The position numbers were made by a program, and so were the translations under genes. A stretch of DNA of 64,000 nucleotides from Rebecca billardiae RCC1528 (lineage: Eukaryota > Haptophyta): the NCBI GenBank assembly GCA_965240325.2, contig OZ251243.1, positions 1,302,001-1,366,000 of the forward strand. The letters run 5' to 3'. Every line of letters starts with the position of its first letter. Position 1 is the stretch's first letter. Under the pieces are notes generated by a model. That model was not told the origin of the DNA, ran no database searches, and saw only the letters and a list, made by a program, of their open reading frames with translations. Below are positions 52,654-60,831 of the stretch, piece after piece.

Positions 52654-53943
52654 ATGACGAGATTTCTGAGATCGCCGCCAGATCTCACCCTTGGATCGGC
52701 GACCTTCGAGGCTGCCGGGCCCGGGCGGGCCGTCGCCAGCTCGCGGTGGGCGCCGCCATTCCCGCCAATGGCGCCGCGCCGACCCGCGAGGGCCCGGCGC
52801 CCCGCGGGGCCGAAGGGCGCGCGCGCGGCGGAGGCCGCGCTCGTGCGCGCCGCCCTGCGCGGCGGCGCGGCGGCGCGCGCGCGGCTGCGCGCGCGCTGGC
52901 CGGTGCTCGCGTCCGTGCGCGAGTCGTGCGCGTACCGCGGCTTCGACTTCCACCGGCTCAACCTGCTCGGCTGGGGCTCGAGCGTGTGGCGCGAGCGCGT
53001 GCTCGCCGTGCGCGGCGCGGCGCTCGTGCCGCCGCTGCCCGACGCGTCGCGCGTCACCGCGCCGCGCGGCGTCGCCGCCACGTCGTGCGCGCCGCGCGGC
53101 CGTGGCGGCCCGTACCACGCGCGCGGGCTGCCGATCCGCGGCGTGCGCGGCGGCGGCTACCTGCGCTTCTTCGACGCGAAGGGGCGCGAGCTCGGCACGT
53201 CCGCGGGGCTGGGCGCGGGGCTGCGCCTCGCGCTCGAGACGATGGGAGTGCCGCGCGCCGCGCGCGTCGCCGCCGAGCTGCGCGAGCCGCGCACGCGCGC
53301 GCTGCTGCGGCGCTGGCTGCCGCGCGGCGACACGCGGCCCATCCGCGCGCTCGAGCTCGGCGTGCCCGTGCCCGCGTACCGCCGCGTGCTGCGCGGCGTG
53401 CTGGCGGAGCTGCGCGCGCGGCTCGGCGTCGCGCCCGCCGACGTCGCGTTCATCGACCTCGGCGCGGCGCTCGGCCTGACGAGCATCGCCGCGTGGGCGG
53501 AGGGCGTGCGCACGTTTGTGGGCGCGGACGTGGCGGACACGCCGTACGCGGCGCTGCTCGGCGGCGTGTACGGCGCGCGCGCGGAGCTGGTGCGGCTCGA
53601 CCTGGCGTCCGAGGGCGCGCCGGCGCGCGTGTGCGCGCTCGTCGCGCGCGTGCGCGCCGAGCTCGAGGCGCGCTCGGGCGGCCGCCCCGTCGCGGTGGTC
53701 GTGCACGCGTCGCCGCCGTGCGGGCCGATCGCCGCGGTGAACACGACGGGCGGGCGCGCGGCCATCGCCGCGGCGCGCACGCGCGGCTTCGCCGTCGTCG
53801 AGCGCTTCCTCGACGCGCTCGTCGCGGTGATGGCGCCGGCGCGGCGCGGCGCGGCGCGCGGCGCGCGGGCCGACGCGTGCACCTTCGAGGAGGTCGCCAC
53901 GCTGATGCCGTACCTGGTGCGCGCGGCGCGGCGGCGGCAGTAG
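52654..53943 (+). CDS. Divergent Rossmann protein resembling C5-cytosine DNA methyltransferases, 429 aa
   Basis: Single exon. ATG 52654 is the first; ATG 52768 is also plausible and leaves a wider promoter to the divergent RCC1 gene. The N-terminal half (FDFHRLNLLGWGSSVWRERV, GGPYHARGLPIRGVRGGGYL) has no family I can name. From residue ~265, FIDLGAALGLTSIAAW looks like SAM-binding motif I, followed by VRTFVGADVADTPYAALLGG (motif II/III-like) and VAVVVHASPPCGPIAAVN (residue ~350). The last contains the PPC tripeptide of C5 methyltransferase motif IV, whose cysteine attacks C6 of cytosine. A clear ENV (motif VI) is missing; TFEEVATLMPYL sits near the expected place. The target-recognition region and motifs IX-X are not visible. 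Catalytic activity and substrate (DNA or RNA) are unknown. Confidence 0.65.
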   Translation: MTRFLRSPPDLTLGSATFEAAGPGRAVASSRWAPPFPPMAPRRPARARRPAGPKGARAAEAALVRAALRGGAAARARLRARWPVLASVRESCAYRGFDFHRLNLLGWGSSVWRERVLAVRGAALVPPLPDASRVTAPRGVAATSCAPRGRGGPYHARGLPIRGVRGGGYLRFFDAKGRELGTSAGLGAGLRLALETMGVPRAARVAAELREPRTRALLRRWLPRGDTRPIRALELGVPVPAYRRVLRGVLAELRARLGVAPADVAFIDLGAALGLTSIAAWAEGVRTFVGADVADTPYAALLGGVYGARAELVRLDLASEGAPARVCALVARVRAELEARSGGRPVAVVVHASPPCGPIAAVNTTGGRAAIAAARTRGFAVVERFLDALVAVMAPARRGAARGARADACTFEEVATLMPYLVRAARRRQ

Positions 53944-54592
53944 CGTCGCGGGCCGTCGCCGGGCGCGGCGCTCTGCTATTACTATCATCTATATATATAT
54001 ATATATATATTATTGGGTAGTAACGCGAGCTCCGAGCGTGCCGAGCCCTGCTAAAAGCTCACCGGCGCGCACTCGGGCGCGTCGTCGATGCCGTCGCTGT
54101 TCACTCGCTGCCACCGCGGACGGTGAGCAACCGCTTGACTGCGGCGATTAACCCGCCGGCGGGCCGATATCATTACTAGTGATATTACTACCGTGGCGGG
54201 CCCGCGGCGGCGCATGTGGGCGGGGTTCAGGGCCAGGCGAGGGCGGTCACTAGTGGCGGCGGTACGGGCGGGCGACCGCCCGGCACTGCGGTCCTGACCG
54301 GATCGCCGCGGGCCCCGGTGGCGGCGCCCACTGAGTGCGTCAGCGACCGGCGGGTGCCACTGCGAGCGGTCAGCCGGCCCCGGGCACCGTGCTGACTGCT
54401 GCTCGCCTGCTCAGGGCCAGGCCCGTCGGTCGGTCACGACGATACTCGACGCTCAATTGATCTTCTCCGAGCTGTTGGGACCGTATTTCGTCATGTTAGA
54501 TATGCCGATGACGACATGCTGTATGATATGATATATGCGCGCTGTGCCGCTTGAAGCGTAGTGACGACAGAGGGCGGGCGGCGCATGGTCTC
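53944..54592. other. Intergenic with a (TA)n tract
   Basis: About 650 bp. A TA repeat lies at about 53989-54011, just after the methyltransferase-like gene. Short low-GC patches (54165-54195, 54480-54540) alternate with GC-rich sequence. Between convergent genes, so it holds two 3' UTRs. No coding signal. Confidence 0.5.
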
Positions 54593-55279
54593 TCAGCGCG
54601 TCTGGGAGAACGGCGCCGTGTCCGCCACCCCGTGGCGGGCGGCCACGCGCCCCTCGTTCACCTCGCACACCGCCGCCATGAGCGCCTTGAACGCCTTCGC
54701 GTGCATGGGTTTGTGGCGCTTCTGTTCGAGCATGGTCTCCAGCTCGTGCATGGTCATCGGCATGTGGGGCGCCGGGTACGGCACGGGGCGCGCGAGCTCG
54801 ATGGCGCCCACGACCGCCGATGCGGTGGGTTTCTCCGGCGCGGCGCCGCGCGTGAACGCAAAGCCCAGGATCGCGCTGTGAGGCAGGTCGCCGCGCAGCC
54901 CCTCGCGCGCCGCGCGCAGCGCCGTCGCCTCAGCCGCGTGCCGCCCGCGCACCGTCCTGTTCTTGCTCGCGCGGAAGGCCCATGCCACGAGCTCGCCGCT
55001 GGGCACGATCTGCGTCTCGCGGCGCTTCTCGAAGCACGCGATCGCGGAGGCGAAGGGCTGCTGTAGCGGGAAGATGCCACCCACGCGCGCGCCGAACGTG
55101 CGGAAGAAGGTCGCGAGGTGCCGCTCGTAGTGGCGCGCCGACGCGAGCTTGTACCGGCGGCCGACGACCCCCTTCCGCCGGGGGTTGCGCTCGAGCCGCG
55201 CGATGGCGCACTTTGCGGTCCCCATCGCGTTTGAAGTTTGAACCCGGCCCAGTCGCAAACTCCGAGTGCTTACCCCCAT
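54593..55279 (-). CDS. Unrecognised 228-aa protein
   Basis: The open frame runs from ATG 55279 (or ATG 55225, MGTAKCAIARLERNPRRKGV) to the stop at 54593. The composition is balanced, unlike the arginine/alanine-rich chance frames around it: YKLASARHYERHLATFFRTF, GIFPLQQPFASAIACFEKRR, GELVAWAFRASKNRTVRGRH, MTMHELETMLEQKRHKPMHA. It is basic, without signal peptide, membrane segment or cysteine motif. The ERNPRR and KRHKP segments suggest nucleic-acid contact, but no family is recognised. If ATG 55225 is used the product has 210 residues. Confidence 0.6.
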   Translation of the reverse strand: MGVSTRSLRLGRVQTSNAMGTAKCAIARLERNPRRKGVVGRRYKLASARHYERHLATFFRTFGARVGGIFPLQQPFASAIACFEKRRETQIVPSGELVAWAFRASKNRTVRGRHAAEATALRAAREGLRGDLPHSAILGFAFTRGAAPEKPTASAVVGAIELARPVPYPAPHMPMTMHELETMLEQKRHKPMHAKAFKALMAAVCEVNEGRVAARHGVADTAPFSQTR

Positions 55280-55726
55280 ACAGTAGTGGGACTAAACAGG
55301 CATGGCGGGTGGTTACGGCAGGGCTTTTAGGAGTGATAGTTGGGGCTTCGGTCCCGCTATGCCTGTCTGATCATATAGGAAGAGTACGACCGGCAGCAGG
55401 ATGGCTGAACTCGGACTCCCCGGCGAGTCTGCATCCCGCGGCGCGAGCCTGGTTGTGCGCCAGGAGGAACGTACAGCGTCTCCCCCACGTGCCTTGCGCC
55501 TGCCCACTGTGGCCCGCCTTGCTGGCGGCGCGCGGGCCATCCGACCGAGCCGGGCGACGTAACAGGGCCACCTGCAGTGGGGCCTTGGCGGCGCTTCGCG
55601 CGCATCGTTCCGAGGCAGCATCCATCTCCCGCGCCCCTGCCGTCGCCATTGGTAGCTCCTCGGATGCCGCGTTTATATATATCACGAAGGCCCACTGATG
55701 TCGATCTGAGTCAGCACTGTCAATCT
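55280..55726. other. Intergenic with a degenerate dispersed-repeat copy
   Basis: About 450 bp. Positions 55425-55660 carry sequence related to the 15-kb repeat block: gagtctgcatcccgcggcgc (as near 36140, 41600 and 47070) and the ~80-bp core (55579-55655). No gene seen. Confidence 0.6.
55579..55655 (+). repeat. Dispersed ~80-bp core, diverged copy outside the block
   Basis: It matches the pattern gccttggcggcgcttcgcgc, gcatcgttccgaggcagcat, then cccgcgcccctgccgtcgcc. Less conserved than the copies at 34.7, 45.6 and 47.3 kb. Confidence 0.65.
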
Positions 55727-55770
55727 CGCCTGCCTGAGCTGTGTGCGTCTCTTATTCTTAGTAAACTGTA
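55727..55770 (+). repeat. Left ~45-bp arm of inverted repeats flanking the 872-codon gene
   Basis: The sequence cgcctgcctgagctgtgtgc, then gtctct-tattc-ttagtaaactgta. Its reverse complement, with a 3-base indel, lies at 59074-59120, and a third copy in direct orientation lies at 58944-58988. Confidence 0.9.
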
Positions 55771-56148
55771 GTAGTACTAGTACTGGAACGTCTCGGACAC
55801 GGTAAACATACGCACGCGCAGTCCGTGCCCGCTGACGTGTACGGTGTATGTGAGCCTCTTCTGTCTTCACGGCGGCACTGCGGCGTCCGCGCGCCACTAC
55901 TGTCTACTGCTCGGTCGAGTTAGACTGAGTGACTCTACATCATATAGCGCTGTAGTACCGCGCTGCGCCGTGGCGCGTCCCAGAACTAAACTCGACGATC
56001 CGGCGTCGATGAATAATCGGCAACATCAGAGTAGTAGTCGTGTGCGTCAACTGTACACGTCGATACGTACATATGGCCTTCATTCGCTCGTCAGCGCCCT
56101 CTCCGACGACCAGACTGGTAGTAGCTGCTAGCAGTATCGTGCTGCGGC
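55771..56148. other. Spacer 3' of the 872-codon gene, inside the inverted-repeat cassette
   Basis: About 380 bp of moderate GC between the left arm and the stop codon of the enclosed gene. No gene seen; presumably its 3' UTR. Confidence 0.5.
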
Positions 56149-58767
56149 TCATCTCGCGGCCGTGGCCGCGTCCGCCTCGTCGCTGCGCCGCCGCTTGCGG
56201 CAGGGCGGCGGCGACGGCGCCGCCGGCTCCGCGGTGAGCCGGTCGAGCACGAGCACCGCGAGCTCGGCGCACAGCAGCACGGGCACGTGGTAGTACTCGC
56301 GCGGCGCCGCCTTCACCTGCGCGGCGTGCCGCACGCGGCCGGTGCCGGGCGCGCGCTCGCACTGCTCGCACGGCGCCGCGTCCGAGCACGGCGGGCGCAG
56401 CGCGCCCTCGGGCGGCGCCACGCTCGCGCTGCGCCCGCGCCCGACGAGGATGAGCTGCGTCGGCTTCCGCGCGCCGTGCACCGCTGGCTCGAACGCGCCC
56501 GCCTCGCCGGCGCCGCCCTCGCGCGCGCGCGCGCGCCCGCCGCGCACGCGGCCGTCGAGCGCCGCGTGCGCGTACGCGCAGTGCGTCGTCACGTGCAGGT
56601 GCGCGCGCGGCACGGGCGCCTCCTCGTGCAGCTGGCGCACGAGCGGCAGGCTGAACGCGCTCGCGCCCAGCGGCATCTCGAGCACCGCCTGGCTGCCGCC
56701 GTCCGTCGCCTCGTCGGCGAGCCGCGCGGCGAGCGCGTTGCGCGTCGCGAGCTGCTCCGCCTCGTGCTGCGGCACGGCGCGCGCGAGCTCGGCGGCGAAG
56801 CGGTGCCGGTTGTGGCACGCGCCGCACGTCTGCCCGCCGTTGAGCACCGAGCTCTCGGAGCACGGGCTGCCGCCCGTGCCGAGCACGGGCGGGTTGGCCG
56901 CGCGCCACGCGTCGAACGCCAGCGCGAACCGCGGGTCGAGCATGTTGGCGACGATCGCGAGCCGCTCGCCAGGCCGCACGTGCAGCGGCGTGCGCACCTC
57001 GCCCCGCGCCCAGTGCTGCAGCGTGAAGCCCGCGTCGGCCACGAGCGTGCGCAGCAGGTCGGGGTCGCGGTCGACGGCGACGGCGGCGAGGCGCACGCGC
57101 GCGCCGCCGGGCGCGCGCGTGTGCGCCCCCACCGCGTCGCCCACGTGCAGGAACCAGCGCAGCACCGAGGCGCCGCCCGCCGGCGCCTCCACCGCGACCG
57201 GCGCGACGCGCGCCGCGCCCGCGGCGCCGCCCTCGCCGCTGAGCGCGGCCTCGAGCGTGCCCGCGCGCAGCGGCGCGGGCGCGTGCGCGCTCAGGTCGAG
57301 CGGCCCGCCGCGCGCGAGCAGCCGCGCGAGCGCCGCCTCGGGCTGCGGCGCGAGCCGCGGCGCCGCGCCGCCGCCGCCCGCGCGGCGCCGCCACAGCGCG
57401 GCGTACACGGCGGCGACCGCGGCGGGCGGCGGCGGCCGCGGCGGCGGCGGCGCGGGCCGCGGCGGCGGCGGCGGCGGCGGCGGCGGCCGCGGCGGCGCGG
57501 CGGGCGGCACGCGCTCGGTGCGCAGCGCGCACGCCCGGGCGCCCTGCGCGAGGCGCGCGCCCACCGACGTGTCGGGCCCCCGCCCCATCGGCAGCAGGCG
57601 CGCCGCCATGGCGGCGACGTCCTCCGTGCCGGGCTCGCCGCGCTGCGTGAGCGCGTGCGCGCCCACGCACGACCCGCGCGGCAGGCCGCGCGGGCCGACG
57701 GCGCCGGCGGGCGCGCCGAGCACGGCGCACAGATCGCCGAGCACGGCGCCCGCCGCCACGTGCAGCACGCGCTTCGGGATCACCCGGCCGCCCGCGCCGC
57801 CGCCCACCGCCTTCTCGCCCGCGTACACGATCCACACGGGCGGCGCGCGCGCGCCGGCCGGCTGCGCGCGCAGCGCGGCCACCGCGCGCTCCAGCTCGCC
57901 GCGGCCCTGCCGAGCGCCGCCGACGGTGCCGATGTGGTAGCGCTTGGCCGGGCGCTCGAACTGCAGCTCGTCGCGCCACTTCGCGAGGCACGTCACCTCG
58001 ACCACCGTGCCGCCGCCGAGCGCGGCGGCCAGGTCGCCCGCCGGCGGCTCGCCCGCCGCGAGCGCGCGCGCCACCGCGCGCGCGCGCGCGTCCGCGCACG
58101 CGGCGCGCACGTGCGCCTCGCACGCGGCGGCCGAGCCGCCGGCGCGCACGAGCTCGCACGCGGGCGCGGCGTCGAGCGCGCGCGGCGCGCGCGGCGCGGG
58201 CGGCGCGCGCGGCGCGCGCGGCGCGCGCGGCGCGCGCGGCGCGGTGCTCAGTGCGAGCAGCTCCTCGCGCGCGCGCTCGAGCGAGCCGCCCGCGCGCTCG
58301 AGCGCGCGGCGCGCCACGTCCGCCGCGCCCCCCGTCAGCCGCGCGCCGCCCCCGCGCGTCGCGGCGTCGCGCACGCACCGCAGCGCGTCGGCGCGCGCGC
58401 GCCCGTCGCCCGCGCGCGCGCACGCGTACGCGAGCTGCAGCAGCGCCGTCGGGCGCACGCGCGCGCCCGGGGCGGAGGCCTGCGTGTAGAGCCTCGCCAG
58501 CGCGTGCGGAGCGACGCCCGCCGCCGCCATCGCGGCGCGCAGCTCGCCCCACAAGCCCACGCCGCGCGCGGAGCGGCAGCGCGCGCCGCTGCCGGCGGCG
58601 CGCCCCGGCGCGCCCGCAAGCGGGCCTGCCTCGTAGGCCGCGATGAAGGCGCTGGCCGCGTCGGCGACGAGCAGCTGCTCGGCGAGCCGCGCGCAGCAGA
58701 GCAGCGCGTCGGCCTGCTCCAGCGCGTCGTTGAGCGCGGCGGCGAGCGGCGCGAGAGATGCCGTCAT
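56149..58767 (-). CDS. Unrecognised intronless 872-aa protein enclosed by inverted repeats
   Basis: One exon, ATG 58767 to stop 56149. The N-terminal ~160 residues are helical, with repeat-like hydrophobic spacing (DALLCCARLAEQLLVADAAS, LLQLAYACARAGDGRARADA). Residues ~175-200 are an APRAPRAP low-complexity tract. A more globular part follows (VVEVTCLAKWRDELQFERPA, KRYHIGTVGGARQGRGELER, VWIVYAGEKAVGGGAGGRVI). A polyproline stretch lies near residue 430. A C-terminal region contains RWFLHVGDAVGAHTRAPGG, CSESSVLNGGQTCGACHNRH (possible metal-binding cysteines) and AHLHVTTHCAYAHAALDG, and ends with a basic KRRRSDEAD, a likely nuclear localisation signal. I recognise no family, including known transposases. 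Its position between inverted repeats and the fragmentary copy 0.9 kb away suggest a mobile or duplicating unit. Confidence 0.65.
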   Translation of the reverse strand: MTASLAPLAAALNDALEQADALLCCARLAEQLLVADAASAFIAAYEAGPLAGAPGRAAGSGARCRSARGVGLWGELRAAMAAAGVAPHALARLYTQASAPGARVRPTALLQLAYACARAGDGRARADALRCVRDAATRGGGARLTGGAADVARRALERAGGSLERAREELLALSTAPRAPRAPRAPRAPPAPRAPRALDAAPACELVRAGGSAAACEAHVRAACADARARAVARALAAGEPPAGDLAAALGGGTVVEVTCLAKWRDELQFERPAKRYHIGTVGGARQGRGELERAVAALRAQPAGARAPPVWIVYAGEKAVGGGAGGRVIPKRVLHVAAGAVLGDLCAVLGAPAGAVGPRGLPRGSCVGAHALTQRGEPGTEDVAAMAARLLPMGRGPDTSVGARLAQGARACALRTERVPPAAPPRPPPPPPPPPRPAPPPPRPPPPAAVAAVYAALWRRRAGGGGAAPRLAPQPEAALARLLARGGPLDLSAHAPAPLRAGTLEAALSGEGGAAGAARVAPVAVEAPAGGASVLRWFLHVGDAVGAHTRAPGGARVRLAAVAVDRDPDLLRTLVADAGFTLQHWARGEVRTPLHVRPGERLAIVANMLDPRFALAFDAWRAANPPVLGTGGSPCSESSVLNGGQTCGACHNRHRFAAELARAVPQHEAEQLATRNALAARLADEATDGGSQAVLEMPLGASAFSLPLVRQLHEEAPVPRAHLHVTTHCAYAHAALDGRVRGGRARAREGGAGEAGAFEPAVHGARKPTQLILVGRGRSASVAPPEGALRPPCSDAAPCEQCERAPGTGRVRHAAQVKAAPREYYHVPVLLCAELAVLVLDRLTAEPAAPSPPPCRKRRRSDEADAATAAR

Positions 58768-58943
58768 CGCTGCCGGCCGTCCACTTCAGCCTGCCTGGAG
58801 CTGTGCCCATTCTACCGTAAGTATCGTTTCCATTTTGAGCCGACGAATCAGGGGACCCGCGTCGTCCTACCCGCGTCGTTACACCCGGAGCCCGTTATAC
58901 TAAGGGAGAAGTTTGTCAGTACACTCATTATTTTCAAGTAGTG
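58768..58943. promoter_or_regulatory. Probable promoter/5' leader of the 872-codon gene
   Basis: About 175 bp between the ATG and the internal copy of the 45-bp repeat. It contains a degenerate partial match to that repeat (gcctgcctggagctgtgccc near 58791). Assignment is positional. Confidence 0.35.
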
Positions 58944-58988
58944 CTGCCTGAGCTGTGTGCGTCTCTTATACTGACTTAGTAAACTGTA
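58944..58988 (+). repeat. Internal copy of the ~45-bp repeat; pairs with 59074-59120
   Basis: Reads ctgcctgagctgtgtgcgtc, then tcttatactgacttagtaaactgta. It lies in the same orientation as 55727-55770 and inverted to 59074-59120, 85 bp away, so the two can form a large hairpin. Confidence 0.9.
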
Positions 58989-59073
58989 AAGGCAGTAGGC
59001 GCTGCTGCAAGCTTCGACTTATTAAATCATCATAGAATTAGTAGACGAGATTAGTACCCGCCCCGTACCGTCC

Positions 59074-59120
59074 TACAGTTTACTAAGAATTATCAGAGAC
59101 GCACACAGCTCAGGCAGGCG
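59074..59120 (-). repeat. Right arm of the ~45-bp inverted repeats
   Basis: The reverse complement reads cgcctgcctgagctgtgtgc, then gtctctgataattcttagta and aactgta. It differs from the left arm at 55727 mainly by a 3-base indel. Confidence 0.9.
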
Positions 59121-59419
59121 GCCAGAACCAGTAGTAGTGGTAGTGCCGTGCGCAATCAACGGCCGATCCCCAGTGGCCAGTTCGTGATTCGTCAAGGGTT
59201 ACTCCCCGTATCCTCGGCCAGCTGGCAGAGTTTGCCGCGATGTTGGGCACTGCGGTTTCGTCAGATGCCGAGGGCGCCCGGCCTCGGCGCGGGGCGGCCC
59301 CGTCGCCCCCGCGGCGCTGCGCGGCGCCGCGCCGGTGGCCGGCGCAGTGGGCCGTGGGCGGTGGCAGCCGGGGCCGCGCGTCGGTGCGCGGGGCCGCCGA
59401 TGCCGTGTCGTGCATGAGC

Positions 59420-59980
59420 CGCGGTGGCTGAGCGCGCTAGCCTCACGCCGCGGCGACGCGGCACGTGGCGCCGCGCCGCCTCGACGCATCCCCGCGGCGG
59501 CGGCGGTGGCCCGGCGGCGAGCCAGCCGAGCGCTTGCGCCACGAGCCCGGCGCGCGGCACGGGCGCGTGGCGCCGCCCTCGCCTGCGCGGCCGCACCCGA
59601 GCACGGCTACGCGCAGCGCCCGCGCCCGACGAGGACGAGCCCCACCGAGCCTCCGCGCGCCGTGCATCGCCGGCCGGCTCGAACGCGCCCGACTCGGCGG
59701 CGCCGCCCTCGCGCGCGCCCGCGCCGCACGCCGCGCTCGCGGCTGGCTGCCGGGCGCCGCGCCAGCGGAAGCGCCCGCGGGCCGCCGGCGCCTTTGGTGG
59801 CGATGTCGTCGGCCTCGCACGGGCTCGCGCTGGCGAGCGGCGCGCAGGGCGAGAGCGGCATGGGCGCGCCCTCGCCGCCGCTGCCCGGCCGCCTGTCGCG
59901 CGGCGGCGCTGTCGTCGCGGGAGGCGACGACAGACTCTCGCCCCGCCGCCATCGCCCCGCCGCCATGACCCGAGAGACCA
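59420..59980 (-). pseudogene. Fragmentary, decayed copy of part of the 872-codon gene
   Basis: Positions 59605-59735 match 56428-56560, the part encoding AREGGAGEAGAFEPA and LILVGRGRSA. In the fragment the peptides AREGGAAESGAFEPA and VGLVLVGRGR appear in different frames, so it has at least one frameshift. Flanking similarity is weak. No start, stop or full domain is preserved. Confidence 0.65.
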
Positions 59981-60076
59981 AGGAGAATCACAGCGCAGGC
60001 AGGCGAGATTGAACACAGTTTTGTTGTGATTCTCCTTGGTCGTTTTGTTGTTTTATTGATGTGATTCTCCTTGGTC
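59976..60076. repeat. 17-bp motif in three copies, two forming a hairpin
   Basis: gaccaaggagaatcaca (59976-59992) is followed by its exact reverse complement at 60025-60041 and again at 60060-60076. The spacer between the last two is T/G-rich (cgttttgttgttttattga). Confidence 0.95.
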
Positions 60077-60831
60077 GCCGGTTCACGATGGTTGCTGATG
60101 ACCGGCCCGGCCGGGTGCCCAACTTGGCGGGCGGCTCGCCGCGCAGGCGGGCGCGCTGCGTGGCGCGCACGCACACCGCGCGTCGCGCGTACGCGTGGTG
60201 CCCAGCTAAACTGCGAGATGGCGCGCCCGCTGCTGCGACCGCGTGACGGCGGCCCCGTCGCTCGCCGCGTGCGCGGCGGTTGCCCCCGTGGTCGCGCTCG
60301 GCGCCCGACAGTGCGCGTCGCGCTCCGAGCGCTCGCCGAGCGAAGCGGCGCGGGCCGCGTTGGGGCGGAGCCTCCATGCAGCCTCACACTGCACGCGAGC
60401 TGAGCCGATGCGCTCGCGCCGCGTCCGCTCTCCCTCGGCCCGCGCATGACCCCAGCTGCGGCGGCGGTCGCAGCCGTGCGATGTCGCGGCGCTTGGCGGC
60501 GCGCTCATCGCCACGCGCCTCTATGACGGGCGCGTCCCGCCGCGCGCAAACGCGCCCCACGAGGCCGCCGCGACCGCACCGCGCTCGCTTCGAGCCGGCG
60601 CGCGCTGGGCGCGAGCGTCTGCGGCGGCCGAGTCGGCTGCTGCTACTGCTAGCTGTTGCGGCCGTTGCCGCTCGCCGCGCCGAGCAGCGCACGACGCCGG
60701 CGGATGGCGCGGCCCTCGTGCAGTGACACGCTTGACGGTCTCGGGGCGCGCCTAGGTTATACTTATTACACATATATTTGTATATACGTACTACTTGTAA
60801 TAATATATATACTTATATATAATAATTATTA
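60077..60831. other. Intergenic, ending in an AT-rich island
   Basis: GC-rich and without a convincing gene up to about 60750. Then 60755-60831 is almost pure A/T (TATATA, TAATAATTATT) and borders the transposon-like element. Chance frames here are arginine/alanine-rich without domains. Confidence 0.5.

Noticed and set aside
55940-58810. 956-codon minus-strand frame overlapping the 872-codon gene
   Set aside because: Its composition (RARRARARR) is typical of the wrong phase. The 872-codon frame has diverse, protein-like sequence and a clear ATG.
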